Positions 1 through 8,539 are shown, counted from the first letter of the stretch. The stretch is DNA of 64,000 nucleotides from Streptomyces sp. NRRL F-2580 (GCF_000720115.1 NZ_JOIR01000032.1:1-64000), one strand, 5' to 3'. Numbers and translations: made by a program. Notes: generated by a model from the letters alone, not told the origin.

Positions 1-184
1 CGAGCTGCGCACCCAGGCCGGCGACGTCACCGTCGGCGCCGCCCGCGGAGTCTGCGCCTCCCTCGACGCCGGCACCGGCTACGGCCGCATCCACAACGCG
101 CTCAACAACACCGACGGCGCCGCCGCCGGCCTCACCATCCACGCCACCACCGCCTACGGCGACATCACCGCCCGCAGCATCTGA
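1..184 (+). CDS. C-terminal fragment of a DUF4097-type beta-strand repeat protein
   Basis: Frame 2 is open from the window edge to TGA at 182-184 and encodes about 60 residues. The fragment shows alternating short beta-like segments with Gly and Asn turns and ends in DITARSI. This resembles the C-terminus of DUF4097/adhesin-like right-handed beta proteins, which in actinobacteria often precede ABC exporter genes. The ABC ATPase starts 26 nt downstream, so the two are probably co-transcribed. The N-terminus lies outside the window. The family call is by resemblance only. Confidence 0.6.
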   Translation, partial: ELRTQAGDVTVGAARGVCASLDAGTGYGRIHNALNNTDGAAAGLTIHATTAYGDITARSI

Positions 185-210
185 CCCGCAGCCCCTGAGG
201 AGCACCCATC

Positions 211-1170
211 ATGACCAACCTGGCCATCGCGGCGAACGGGCTGCGCAAGTCGTACGGCGACAAGGTCGTGCTCGACGGAGTCGACCTGACCGTCCCCGAA
301 GGAACGGTCTTCTCCCTGCTCGGTCCGAACGGCGCGGGCAAGACCACCGCCGTCAAGATCCTCTCCACCCTCGTCAGCGCCGACGCCGGCGACCTGTACG
401 TCGGCGGCCACGACCTGGCCGCCGCCCCGCAGGCGGTGCGTGCCGCGATCGGTGTCACCGGGCAGTTCTCCGCCGTGGACGGGCTGATCACCGGCGAGGA
501 GAACATGCTCCTGATGGCGGACCTGCACCACCTGTCCAGGCGCGAGGGGCGGCGGGTCACCGCCGAGCTGCTGGAACGCTTCGACCTCGTCGCGGCGGCG
601 AAGAAGCCCGCCTCCACCTACTCCGGCGGCATGAGGCGCCGTCTGGACATCGCGATGACGCTGGTCGGCAGCCCGCGGATCATCTTCCTCGACGAGCCGA
701 CCACCGGCCTCGACCCGCGCTCCCGGCACACCATGTGGCAGATCATCCGCGAGCTCGTCACCGGCGGCGTCACCGTCTTCCTCACCACCCAGTACCTGGA
801 GGAGGCCGACGAACTCGCCGACCGCATCGCCGTCCTCAACGACGGCCGGATCGTCGCCCAGGGCACCGCCGAGGAACTGAAGCGGCTCGTCCCCGGCGGA
901 CACGTACGGCTCCGCTTCGCCGACCCGGCCGCCTACCGCTCCGCCGCCCTCGCCCTGGAAGAGGTGACCCGGGACGACGAGGCCCTGTCCCTCCAGATCC
1001 CGAGCGACGGCAGCCAGCGCGAACTGCGCTCCGTACTCGACCGCCTGGACTCCGCCGGCATCGAAGCCGACGAGCTGACCGTCCACACCCCCGACCTCGA
1101 CGACGTCTTCTTCGCCCTCACCGGCGGCGCGAGCACCCTCCCCAACCAGCCCAAGGAGGCTGTCCGATGA
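211..1170 (+). CDS. ABC transporter ATP-binding protein, DrrA-like
   Basis: This 319-aa protein is the cytoplasmic ATPase of an ABC exporter. It shows Walker A GPNGAGKTT (about 38-46), signature YSGGMRRRLD (about 142), Walker B LDEPTTGLD and the C-terminal extension typical of the daunorubicin-resistance (DrrA) family. A GAGGAG-like Shine-Dalgarno precedes ATG 211. Its stop overlaps the start of the permease gene in an ATGA, so the two are translationally coupled. The substrate is unknown; the family exports drugs and lipids. No biosynthetic gene is visible on this side of the window. Confidence 0.93.
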   Translation: MTNLAIAANGLRKSYGDKVVLDGVDLTVPEGTVFSLLGPNGAGKTTAVKILSTLVSADAGDLYVGGHDLAAAPQAVRAAIGVTGQFSAVDGLITGEENMLLMADLHHLSRREGRRVTAELLERFDLVAAAKKPASTYSGGMRRRLDIAMTLVGSPRIIFLDEPTTGLDPRSRHTMWQIIRELVTGGVTVFLTTQYLEEADELADRIAVLNDGRIVAQGTAEELKRLVPGGHVRLRFADPAAYRSAALALEEVTRDDEALSLQIPSDGSQRELRSVLDRLDSAGIEADELTVHTPDLDDVFFALTGGASTLPNQPKEAVR

Positions 1171-1955
1171 GCTCCTTCTCCCTCGCCGTCCGCGACTCGA
1201 CGACGATGCTGCGCCGCAACCTGCTCCACGCCCGGCGCTATCCGTCGCTCACGCTCAACCTGCTGCTGACGCCGATCATGCTGCTGCTCCTCTTCGTCTA
1301 CATCTTCGGCGACGTGATGAGCGCCGGCATCGGCGGCGGCGCGGACCGGTCCGCGTACATCGCGTACGTCGTCCCCGGCATCCTGCTGATGACCGTCGGC
1401 GGCACCGTCGTCGGGACCGCGGTGTCCGTCTCCAACGACATGACCGAGGGGATCATCGACCGCTTCCGGACGATGGCGATCCACCGCGGGTCGGTGCTCA
1501 TCGGGCACGTCGTCGGCAGCGTGCTCCAGTGCGTGATGAGCGTGGTCCTCGTCGGAGCCGTCGCCGTGGCGATCGGGTTCCGCTCCACCGACGCGACCGC
1601 ACTGGAGTGGCTGGCGGCGCTCGGCCTGCTCGTGCTCTTCGCCACGGCGCTCACCTGGATCGCCGTCGGCATGGGCCTGATCAGCCCGAACGCCGAGGCC
1701 GCCAGCAACAACGCGATGCCGTTGATCCTGCTGCCGCTCCTCTCCAGCGCCTTCGTCCCGGTGGACGCGATGCCGGGCTGGTTCCGGCCGATCGCCGAGT
1801 ACCAGCCCTTCACGCCCGTTATCGAGACCCTGCGCGGCCTGCTCCTCGGCAGCGGGATCGGGCACAACGGATGGCTCGCGGTGCTCTGGTGCCTGGGGCT
1901 CGCGGTGCTCGGCTACTTCTGGTCGGCCGCCAAGTTCAACCGCGACCCGAAGTAA
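1167..1955 (+). CDS. ABC-2 type permease, DrrB-like
   Basis: This 262-aa integral membrane protein partners the preceding ATPase. About six hydrophobic segments are visible, including LTLNLLLTPIMLLLLFVYIF and the last helix near WLAVLWCLGLAVLGYFW. The conserved ABC-2 loop with NDMTEGIIDRFRTM is present. The start is set by the ATGA overlap at 1167-1170. A DrrA/DrrB pair forms a two-gene exporter. The stop lies about 75 nt before the tRNA, with no obvious terminator between them. Confidence 0.9.
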   Translation: MSSFSLAVRDSTTMLRRNLLHARRYPSLTLNLLLTPIMLLLLFVYIFGDVMSAGIGGGADRSAYIAYVVPGILLMTVGGTVVGTAVSVSNDMTEGIIDRFRTMAIHRGSVLIGHVVGSVLQCVMSVVLVGAVAVAIGFRSTDATALEWLAALGLLVLFATALTWIAVGMGLISPNAEAASNNAMPLILLPLLSSAFVPVDAMPGWFRPIAEYQPFTPVIETLRGLLLGSGIGHNGWLAVLWCLGLAVLGYFWSAAKFNRDPK

Positions 1956-2029
1956 CCGGTCGGGTGACGTCCGCAGCTTTCAATCTGATGGCCCGGGCAA
2001 GAGCGGTCTGTGTAGAGTGATGGCGGCTT

Positions 2030-2103
2030 GCCTCCTTAGCTCAGCTGGCCAGAGCACCGCTCTTGTAAAGCGGGGGTCGTCGGTTCGAACCCGACAGGGG
2101 GCT
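2030..2103 (+). tRNA. tRNA-Thr (anticodon TGT)
   Basis: A 74-nt cloverleaf can be folded by eye. The acceptor stem GCCTCCT pairs with AGGGGGC, with discriminator T at 2103. The anticodon stem CCGCT/AGCGG encloses loop CTTGTAA with anticodon TGT at 2064-2066, and the T arm contains GGTTCGAACCC. No CCA is encoded beyond the discriminator. A TAGAGT hexamer at about 2013-2018 is a plausible -10 element. I see no integrase or att-like direct repeat next to it. Confidence 0.95.
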
Positions 2104-2110
2104 CCGTTCC

Positions 2111-2145
2111 CGAAGGCCCCGGACCTGCTTGGTCCGGGGCCTTCG
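2111..2145 (+). terminator. Strong hairpin terminator after tRNA-Thr
   Basis: A perfect 15-bp inverted repeat, CGAAGGCCCCGGACC with GGTCCGGGGCCTTCG, spans a 5-nt loop (TGCTT) and begins 8 nt after the tRNA. No long U tract follows, which is usual in Streptomyces. It could serve both directions, since the oxidoreductase gene converges on it. Confidence 0.85.
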
Positions 2146-2217
2146 GCATGCCCGGGTCGCGGCGGGCCGTCCGGGCGTCACAGTGGCAGCGGCGCGCGTC
2201 AGTGGCGGCGGCGCGCG

Positions 2218-3600
2218 TCAGTGGCGGCCGGAGATGCGGTCCGCCAGGCGGGCCAGCGGGGTTGTCGTGGGCCGGTGCGTGGCCGTCTCGCGGCGGTCGG
2301 CCTCGCGGTAGGCGGCGTAGAGGGCCTGGACGCCGAGCCAGCGGAAGGGCTCCGGCTCCCAGCGGCGGACCTTGTGGCCCACCCAGGGGAGGGCGGTGAG
2401 GTCGGTGGACTCGCCGAGGACGAGGTCGCGCAGGGTGCGGGCGGCGAGGTTGGCGGTGGCGACGCCCGAGCCGACGTACCCGCCGGCCCAGCCCAGGCCC
2501 GTGGTGCGGTCCAGGGTGACGGTGGCGCACCAGTCGCGGGGGACGCCGAGGACGCCGGACCAGGCGTGCGTGATCTCCGTACCCGTGAGCTGCGGGAAGA
2601 AGGAGAAGAGGAGGGCGCTCAGGGCCTCGATCGTGGCGGGCTGCGTCCGGCCGTCGTTGTCGGTGCGCGAGCCGAAGCGGTACGGCACCCCGCGGCCGCC
2701 GATCGCGATGCGGTCGTCGGCGGTGCGCTGGGCGTACATGTACGCGTGGGCCATGTCGCCGAGGACCGGGAAGTCCGACCACCCGAGTTGGTCCCAGGTC
2801 GCGGCGGGGAGCGGGGCGGTGACGATCATCGAGGAGTTCATCGGGAGCCACGAGCGCTTCTGGCCCTTGAGGGCGGCGGTGAAGCCCTCGGTGCAGCGCA
2901 GGACGTACGGGGCGCGGACGGTGCCGTACGGGGTGACGGCGCGGCGGGGGGCGATCTCGGTGACGGGGGTCGACTCGTGGATGACGACGCCGAGGCGTTC
3001 GCAGGCGGCGGCGAGGCCCTTGACCAGCTTGAGGGGGTGGATGCGGGCGCCGTGCGGGCTCCAGCTGGAGCCGACGGCGTCGGCGATGTCGATGCGGCGG
3101 CGGGTCTCGGTGGCGTCGAACAGTTCGCGGTCGCTCTCGCCGAAGGAGAGTTCGGCGGCGTGGAAGGCCTTGAGCCGGCCGAGCTGGGCGGGGGTGCGGG
3201 CGACTTCGAGGACGCCGCCGCGGTGGACGTCGGCGTCGATGCCTTCCTTGGCGGTGACGTCGATGACCTCGGTGACCGTCTCGTTCATGGCGTTCTGGAG
3301 GCGGCGGGCGCCCTCGTGGCCGTGGAGTGCGGCGTAGCGGTCGCGGCCGGCGATGCCGTTGTAGAGCCAGCCGCCGTTGCGGCCGGAGGCGCCGTAGCCG
3401 CAGAACTTCTGTTCCAGGACGGTGATGTGGAGGTCGGGGGCGGCCTGCTTGAGGTAGTAGGCGGTCCACAGGCCGGTGTAGCCGCCGCCGACGATGACGA
3501 CGTCGGCGGTGGTGTCGGCGGTGAGGGGGGCGCGGGGTGGGGTGGCCGCGCTGCCGGGGTCGGTCGCGTACCAGAAGGAAATACCGCCGTTGATCGTCAT
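2218..3600 (-). CDS. FAD-dependent oxidoreductase (DAO/gamma-glutamylputrescine oxidase-like)
   Basis: The 460-aa protein has a dinucleotide fold near the N-terminus (VVIVGGGYTGLWTAYYLKQ, about 34-52) followed by the DAO-family core. That core includes GYGASGRNGGW, the motif around the covalent-FAD region of PuuB/sarcosine-oxidase-like enzymes, and a C-terminal GWAGGYVGSGV block that closes the FAD site. It probably oxidises a primary or secondary amine, but the substrate is not deducible. The gene stands alone and converges on tRNA-Thr. Its 3' end overlaps short GGCGGCGCGCGTCAGTGGC tandem repeats (about 2180-2225). Confidence 0.85.
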   Translation of the reverse strand: MTINGGISFWYATDPGSAATPPRAPLTADTTADVVIVGGGYTGLWTAYYLKQAAPDLHITVLEQKFCGYGASGRNGGWLYNGIAGRDRYAALHGHEGARRLQNAMNETVTEVIDVTAKEGIDADVHRGGVLEVARTPAQLGRLKAFHAAELSFGESDRELFDATETRRRIDIADAVGSSWSPHGARIHPLKLVKGLAAACERLGVVIHESTPVTEIAPRRAVTPYGTVRAPYVLRCTEGFTAALKGQKRSWLPMNSSMIVTAPLPAATWDQLGWSDFPVLGDMAHAYMYAQRTADDRIAIGGRGVPYRFGSRTDNDGRTQPATIEALSALLFSFFPQLTGTEITHAWSGVLGVPRDWCATVTLDRTTGLGWAGGYVGSGVATANLAARTLRDLVLGESTDLTALPWVGHKVRRWEPEPFRWLGVQALYAAYREADRRETATHRPTTTPLARLADRISGRH

Positions 3601-3775
3601 GGGGGAGTTGGTACACCCGGTTCCGGTGGGGCGTCCAGGGGCTGGTTGTCGTGCGTTGGGGCGGGTTTCCAGGCCGGATGGCCGATGTGGGAGGGGTGAC
3701 GGGGGCCGTAGGGTGGGGGAGGTTTTGTCATGTTTTCGGGTGAGTGGGGTGGCTTGCCGGGGCTACCGTCGGACC

Positions 3776-4693
3776 ATGGTGGACTTCGGGGAGATTCCGG
3801 ACGGCCTGGTCGAGGCGCAGCTCAGGTTCAACGGCGACGCGGGGCGGGAGTTCATCGCGGCGCTGCCGGGGCGGGCGGCACGGTTCCTGGAGCGGTGGGA
3901 GCTGCGGTGCACCGGGCCGGCCATGCACGGGGTGACGGCGTTGGTGCTGCCGGTGGAGCGGGCCGACGGGAGTGCGGCCGTACTGAAGATGGTGGCGCTG
4001 GACGAGGAGAGCGCGGGGGAGCCGGTCGCGCTGCGCGCGTGGGCCGGGCGGGGCTGCGTACGGCTCCTGGAACACGACGCGGAGACGGGCGCGCTGCTGC
4101 TGGAGCGGCTGGACGAGCGGCGGCACCTGTCGGAGCTCGCGCGGCGGGACGCACGGCGGGCGGTGGGGGTCGTCGGGGAACTGCTGGCGCGGCTGACGGC
4201 GGTGCCCGCGCCGGCCGGGCTGCGCGGGCTGGGCGAGATCGCGGCGCGGATGCTGGAGGACGTACCGCGGGCGGTCGGGCTGCTCGCGGAGGCGCGGGAG
4301 CGGCGGGTGCTGCGGGACTGCGCGGCGGCGGTGGCGGAGGTCGCCGGGGAGCCGGGGGACCGGCTGCTGCACTGGGACCTGCACTACGACAACGTCCTGG
4401 CGGGCGGCCGGGAACCGTGGCTGGCCATCGACCCGAAGCCGCTGGCGGGGGATCCGGGCTTCGACCTGCTGCCGGCGATCGTCAACAACTTCCGTGCGCA
4501 GGAGGTGCGGTGGCGGTTCGACCTGCTGACGGAGGCGGCCGGGCTGGACCGGGACCGGGAGCGGGCCCGGGCGTGGACGCTGGGGCGGGTGCTGCAGAAC
4601 TGCCTGTGGGACCTGGAGGACGGGGAAGTGCGCCTGGACGAGGAGCAGTTGGCGGTCGCCGAGGCGCTGCGGGGGCGCTTGCGGGGGCGGTGA
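3776..4693 (+). CDS. Aminoglycoside/hydroxyurea phosphotransferase-family kinase
   Basis: The 305-aa protein carries APH-fold kinase motifs. LLHWDLHYDNVL is the Brenner/catalytic loop (HxDxxxxN) and WLAIDPKPLAGD is the metal-binding IDPK segment characteristic of the APH(6)/streptomycin 6-kinase and hydroxyurea phosphotransferase group. ATG 3776 follows a TACCGT -10-like hexamer with no Shine-Dalgarno, suggesting a leaderless transcript. The family phosphorylates small hydroxylated molecules, and true antibiotic resistance is not implied. It is a single gene upstream of a GNAT gene. Confidence 0.85.
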   Translation: MVDFGEIPDGLVEAQLRFNGDAGREFIAALPGRAARFLERWELRCTGPAMHGVTALVLPVERADGSAAVLKMVALDEESAGEPVALRAWAGRGCVRLLEHDAETGALLLERLDERRHLSELARRDARRAVGVVGELLARLTAVPAPAGLRGLGEIAARMLEDVPRAVGLLAEARERRVLRDCAAAVAEVAGEPGDRLLHWDLHYDNVLAGGREPWLAIDPKPLAGDPGFDLLPAIVNNFRAQEVRWRFDLLTEAAGLDRDRERARAWTLGRVLQNCLWDLEDGEVRLDEEQLAVAEALRGRLRGR

Positions 4694-4736
4694 TGTGCGG
4701 GCGCCGGTCGACAGGACGGGCCCCTAGGCTGCCTGC

Positions 4737-5222
4737 ATGATCCGTAACGCCGAAGTCACCGATGTGCCCGTCATCCACGCGATGGTCCGCGAGCTCGCCG
4801 AGTACGAGAAGGTGCCGCACGAGGCGCGGGCGACCGAGCAGCAGCTGCGGGAGGCGCTGTTCGGGGACCGCCCCGCGGTGTTCGCGCACATCGCGGAGAC
4901 GGACGACGGCGAGGCCGTCGGCTTCTCGGTCTGGTTCCTGTCCTTCTCCACCTGGCGCGGGGTGCACGGGATCTACCTGGAGGACCTGTACGTGCGGCCG
5001 GGCGCGCGCGGCGGCGGCCACGGCAAGGCACTGCTGGCGGAGCTGGCGCGGACGTGCGTGGAGCGCGGGTACGAGCGGCTGGAGTGGTCGGTCCTGAGGT
5101 GGAACGCCCCGACGATCGCCTTCTACGAGGCCTTGGGCGCGCGGCCGCAGGAGGAATGGTCGGTGTACCGCCTGACGGACGGCCCCCTGACGGAGCTGGG
5201 CTCGGCGGCCGTGGCCCGGTGA
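4737..5222 (+). CDS. GNAT N-acetyltransferase, diamine acetyltransferase-like
   Basis: The 161-aa protein has one GNAT domain. Acetyl-CoA-binding motif A is seen as LYVRPGARGGGHGKALLAEL (about 84-103), and WNAPTIAFYEALGA is motif B. The N-terminal IRNAEVTDVPVIHAMVRELAEYEK and FSTWRGVHGIYLEDLYV resemble spermidine/spermine acetyltransferases, so an amine substrate is likely but unproven. ATG follows a TAGGCT -10-like element at leaderless spacing. It lies 43 nt after the phosphotransferase. Confidence 0.87.
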   Translation: MIRNAEVTDVPVIHAMVRELAEYEKVPHEARATEQQLREALFGDRPAVFAHIAETDDGEAVGFSVWFLSFSTWRGVHGIYLEDLYVRPGARGGGHGKALLAELARTCVERGYERLEWSVLRWNAPTIAFYEALGARPQEEWSVYRLTDGPLTELGSAAVAR

Positions 5223-5364
5223 GCCCGCCGGCGCCGCTGCCGCCGGCGCCCGTGCGGAGGCGCACAGACCGGGCGCATGACCTCGACAGGCCCGCTCCTC
5301 CACGGCGCTGAAGGCCAGGCGCGCGTAGCGTCACGGCACGCTTCCGCGGGGCCCGGCCGTCCGG

Positions 5365-6546
5365 CTACCCGACGGTGGGGACCGGGTGCTCCGGGGAGTC
5401 GAGCCAGGCCCAGGCAGTGCCGTCGGCGCTCACGGTGAGGCCGAACCGTGCGAACCCCGGCCGCCCCTGGTCCTGCCACCAGGCGTACGCGGCCCTGAGT
5501 TCACCCCAAAGCTCCCGGGGCCCGGACTGGTACACCTCGAACTCCTCCGCGCCGGGCACGAAGTCCACCGACGCCCAGGAACCGACCTCGGTGTCCCGGA
5601 GCCAGAGCGTGTAGCTGCCGTCGTCGTACCGCTCCGGGTAGGGGAACATCCCCTGGGTCTGGAGCCCGATGGCGAACATGGGGAGCCACCCGGCCACGTC
5701 CTCCGGGGACAGGGAAGTGGCCGTCCGGCGGCCGCCGGCGGGCCAGGGCTTCCCGCCCAGGTACTCCTTCACGTGCGTCCGGTAGGCGCGATGCTGCCGC
5801 AGTCGCATGAACGCCGAGGAGCCGACGAACGGGCCGGACGCGCTTCCGTCCTCCTCGACGGTCAGCCGGACCACGGCCTCCCCGCCGTACTCCGTGGCGT
5901 ACGGGGAGACGATGATCCCGCCGGGTCGCGTCTGCCGGATGATCTCCGCCGGGATCTCCCGGAGGGAGGCCGTGACCACCACCCGGTCATACGGAGCGCA
6001 TGCCGCCCAGCCATGGGAGCCGTCCCCGACGACAGCCACCGGGTCGTAGCCCGCGGAGTCCATCCGGGCGCGGGCGGTGGCTGCGCTCTCCGGGTCGAAC
6101 TCGACCGTGACCACGTTCTGTGCGCCGACCCGTTCGGACAGCAGAGCCGCGTTCCAGCCCGTACCGGTCCCCACCTCCAGGACCTTGGAGTCCGGCTGGA
6201 CCTCAAGAGCCGCCAGCATGGAGAACACCATGGAGGGTTGGGAGTTGCTGCACGTGGGGACCTTGCCCCGGCCGGGCCCCGGGTGGTTCCCGTCGTCCCA
6301 CTGGGTGGTCAGGGAGGTGTCCGAGTAGACGGCGCGGAACCATCCCTCCGGGTCGGTCCGTCGGTCGATGCTCGCCACCGGTCCGCCGTCGGCCGGGCCG
6401 ACGCCGGGCCAGATCACATCCGGAACGAACGACTCCCTGGGCACTGCCTGGTAGGCGGGGAGCCAGTCGGGGGCCAGAGCCCCGGTGTCCATGAGCCGGG
6501 AGGCCAACCCCTGTGGGCCGGCCTCCGTCGCGGAGTGTTCGGTCAC
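5365..6546 (-). CDS. PIMT-like methyltransferase with C-terminal extension (aspartimide-RiPP type)
   Basis: The 393-aa protein has a protein-L-isoaspartate O-methyltransferase core: an N-terminal helix with the family pattern AVPRESFVPD, the TCSNSQPSMVFSML segment, SAM motif I VLEVGTGTGWNAALL (about 142-156) and TVEFDPESA. An extra region of about 170 residues follows. Housekeeping PIMTs are near 220 aa. The long form is known from RiPP clusters, where it methylates Asp so that an aspartimide forms. The start is GTG 6546, which overlaps the TGA of the 48-aa peptide gene (GTGA), so translation is coupled. No ATP-grasp, LanM or other modifying enzyme is adjacent. Confidence 0.85.
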   Translation of the reverse strand: MTEHSATEAGPQGLASRLMDTGALAPDWLPAYQAVPRESFVPDVIWPGVGPADGGPVASIDRRTDPEGWFRAVYSDTSLTTQWDDGNHPGPGRGKVPTCSNSQPSMVFSMLAALEVQPDSKVLEVGTGTGWNAALLSERVGAQNVVTVEFDPESAATARARMDSAGYDPVAVVGDGSHGWAACAPYDRVVVTASLREIPAEIIRQTRPGGIIVSPYATEYGGEAVVRLTVEEDGSASGPFVGSSAFMRLRQHRAYRTHVKEYLGGKPWPAGGRRTATSLSPEDVAGWLPMFAIGLQTQGMFPYPERYDDGSYTLWLRDTEVGSWASVDFVPGAEEFEVYQSGPRELWGELRAAYAWWQDQGRPGFARFGLTVSADGTAWAWLDSPEHPVPTVG

Positions 6547-6689
6547 TTGGTGCCGCTGCCCTTCGTGTCGCTGTGACCGGAGTCCTGGCCCTCCGAGCCG
6601 CCACCCCCGTGCCCGGCGCCCGACTGGCCGTCGTCCTGCTGGCTACCGCCCTGGCCCGAGCCGGTGCCTCCGCCGTGCTGTCCGCCCAT
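6543..6689 (-). CDS. 48-aa Gly/Ser/Asp-rich peptide, candidate RiPP precursor
   Basis: ATG 6689 follows a strong Shine-Dalgarno (GAAGGAG, 8 nt upstream). The 48 codons end in TGA, which overlaps the methyltransferase GTG. The peptide has no Cys and no hydrophobic segment. It contains about 19 Gly and 8 Ser/Thr, and its four Asp include the succinimide-prone dipeptides Asp-Gly (20-21) and Asp-Ser (36-37). Coupling to a PIMT-like enzyme and the aspartimide-favouring dipeptides suggest it is the enzyme's substrate. A non-RiPP linker-like protein remains possible. Confidence 0.75.
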   Translation of the reverse strand: MGGQHGGGTGSGQGGSQQDDGQSGAGHGGGGSEGQDSGHSDTKGSGTK

Positions 6690-6831
6690 GAACGTGCTCC
6701 TTCTCGTGCTGGATGAGTGGTGCCATGAGCTGCGCCGGTTGAACGGTGGACTGGCCGACTCCGCTGAGCCGGGTGGCGCGCGAGCTGTCCACGAGAGGGA
6801 CGCTAGGGCCGGGCGCCGGCCCTGTGGGGGC

Positions 6832-6852
6832 TGATTCGCCGGGATTCTCGGG
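6832..6852. promoter_or_regulatory. Direct-repeat motif upstream of the peptide-methyltransferase operon
   Basis: TGATTCGC, three variable bases, then GATTCTCGGG. The same 18 fixed bases recur in the same orientation at 8540-8560, upstream of the DUF6879-XRE operon. The two GATTC halves are 10 bp apart, one helical turn. It lies about 143 nt upstream of the peptide start. A third half-site (GATTCTC) is at 6874-6880. It is a likely operator for the neighbouring XRE regulator (inference). Confidence 0.6.
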
Positions 6853-6878
6853 CTGGTCCGTGATCTTCCGGCGGATTC

Positions 6879-7721
6879 TCAGGCGGTGTCGAGAGCACGC
6901 CGGGCGCGGGCGATCAGGCGGTGGGCGTCCGCACCGTAGACCGCGGAACCGGAGAGCGCCTGCCACACCTTCCGGTACACGCCCACGCTGTCCGCGTCGT
7001 CCAGCCAGAGTTCCGCGTGCCAGTCCTCCGCGATCACCAGGCGGTCGTCGTACAGCCAGAACCCGTTGGCCGGCGGGATCTTCAGGGAGGCGCCGAACGG
7101 GACGATGCCCAGGGAGACGGTGTCCAGCCCGAGGACGCCCGCCAGACGGTCGAGCTGGGCGGCCAGTACCGGAGGAGGGCACACGAGAGCGTGGAGCGCG
7201 GCCTCCCACATGACGATGTGGAACGTGCGCCCCGGCTCGTACAGCATCTCCTGGCGCTTCACGCGGGCCCGTACGGCTTCCTCGGTGTCCCGGACGGACT
7301 GGTGCAGGTCGGCGTAGCGGGTGAAGACGTGGCGGGCGTACTCGGCGGTCTGGAGCATGCCCACGACCGTGGAGCCCTGCCAGGCGTGGAACGTCCGCGC
7401 GCGTTCGTACTCCGCCGTCAGCGTGTCCTGGACCGGCTTGTGACCCGCGGCGAGCTGTCTGCGCCACGCCCGGGACCGGGACTCCAGGCTCCGAAGCCGG
7501 GTGATCAGCTCCTCCGCCGCTTCCGGATGGCCGGTGCCGCCCGCCCACGCCAGCAGATCGTCCGCCGTCGCGGTCTGGCGGCCGGTCTCCAGCTTGCTGA
7601 TCTTGGACTGGGGCCAGCCGAGCAGGACCGCCAACTGGCGGCCGGTGAGACGCCGATCGGCGCGCAGCTCGCGCAGCCGCACACCGAGGGCCACCCTTGC
7701 CTGTTGGAAGTCGGTGCTCAC
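6879..7721 (-). CDS. XRE-family regulator with DUF5753 (Scr1-type)
   Basis: The 280-aa protein has an N-terminal helix-turn-helix (RLTGRQLAVLLGWPQSKISK, about 26-45, then LETGR). The C-terminal DUF5753 domain includes LLQTAEYARHVF, the mid-domain block ERARTFHAWQGSTVVGMLQT and a late WLDDADSVGVYRKVW. The start GTG 7721 overlaps the upstream stop in GTGA. Scr1-type proteins usually pair with a small DUF397 partner, but here the coupled partner is DUF6879. The gene ends 190 nt upstream of the peptide-methyltransferase operon and probably controls it together with its own operon. Confidence 0.88.
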   Translation of the reverse strand: MSTDFQQARVALGVRLRELRADRRLTGRQLAVLLGWPQSKISKLETGRQTATADDLLAWAGGTGHPEAAEELITRLRSLESRSRAWRRQLAAGHKPVQDTLTAEYERARTFHAWQGSTVVGMLQTAEYARHVFTRYADLHQSVRDTEEAVRARVKRQEMLYEPGRTFHIVMWEAALHALVCPPPVLAAQLDRLAGVLGLDTVSLGIVPFGASLKIPPANGFWLYDDRLVIAEDWHAELWLDDADSVGVYRKVWQALSGSAVYGADAHRLIARARRALDTA

Positions 7722-8470
7722 TCGGCGGACGGCACCTGGTCCGCGAAGGCCTCGTACGGCACGGCGTGGTGCCACGCGGCGTCCCGCGCCTGGCAGGCAC
7801 GGGCCACTTCCACGGGATCCGTGACCAGCTCGACGCCAGTCATCACGTCGTCGTCATCGAAGTGGAGCCGGGCGATCACCCGGGAGTCGAAGAGCCAGAA
7901 GTCCTCGGCGGGGAGTTGCAGCGCTTCGGCTTCGGAGCGCCACAGGTTGCGGATGTCCTCGCCGACCGCGCTGTTGCGGCGGGCGTTGTCGAGCAGGTAG
8001 CGCTGACCGGGGGTGGGCGGGTTGTCGGCGAGCCTTACCCGCTCGAAGCGCTTGCCCAGGGCGGACTGTTCACGCCGGGACACGCACCAGGGATCGTCCA
8101 GGTCCCAGCCGGCGTCCACGCCCCGAATGAACCGCTGGTACGTCTCGGTCTCCTCGTCCGACTGGTAGCGACGCCGGGTCTCCAGACGCCAAGCCGTGTG
8201 CGCGAAGGTCCGGAACATCCCGGCGAACTCCTCGAAGCCGATCAGCACGGGCGTCCTCTGCACGTCCCTGGGAGCGAAGTCGGCCAAGAGCACGCGCGGG
8301 ACGACCACGAACCCCTCCCCGTCCTTGACGTTCCGGAGCTGTGCCACGTCGCGGGGGTCGGTCACGGCGTCACCCTGGACCAGGACCTCCCCCGTGTCCA
8401 GGTCTTCGTACAGGGTCGGGCATCCGTCGTTGCCGGAGTTGGTGCCGATGTACCGGAGTCGCCGTGCCAT
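7718..8470 (-). CDS. DUF6879-family protein with N-terminal GNDGCPTLYEDL domain
   Basis: The 250-aa protein has two parts. Residues 1-65 (YIGTNSGNDGCPTLYEDL, FVVVPRVLLADFAP) resemble a small stand-alone Streptomyces protein. The rest matches DUF6879 in style (FEEFAGMFRTFAHTAWRLET, FWLFDSRVIARLHFDD). ATG 8470 follows GGAGGGG at good spacing. It is translationally coupled to the downstream XRE gene. DUF6879 proteins commonly accompany XRE regulators, and their biochemical role is unknown. It is probably a sensor or antagonist of the regulator. Confidence 0.8.
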   Translation of the reverse strand: MARRLRYIGTNSGNDGCPTLYEDLDTGEVLVQGDAVTDPRDVAQLRNVKDGEGFVVVPRVLLADFAPRDVQRTPVLIGFEEFAGMFRTFAHTAWRLETRRRYQSDEETETYQRFIRGVDAGWDLDDPWCVSRREQSALGKRFERVRLADNPPTPGQRYLLDNARRNSAVGEDIRNLWRSEAEALQLPAEDFWLFDSRVIARLHFDDDDVMTGVELVTDPVEVARACQARDAAWHHAVPYEAFADQVPSAE

Positions 8471-8539
8471 TGCCGTTCCCCTCCCACCAGCGGACAAGTC
8501 CCGACCAGGATGGGACGGGTACGGCATCCCTGTCCTGCG

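Noticed and set aside
2030..2145. tRNA-Thr considered as an integrative element attachment site
   Set aside because: No integrase, no displaced tRNA 3'-end copy and no compositional break nearby in the window.
2017..3699. 560-codon plus-strand frame over the tRNA and FAD oxidoreductase
   Set aside because: It reads through tRNA-Thr and is antisense to a gene with clear FAD motifs; the composition is Gly/Ala/Val-rich nonsense.
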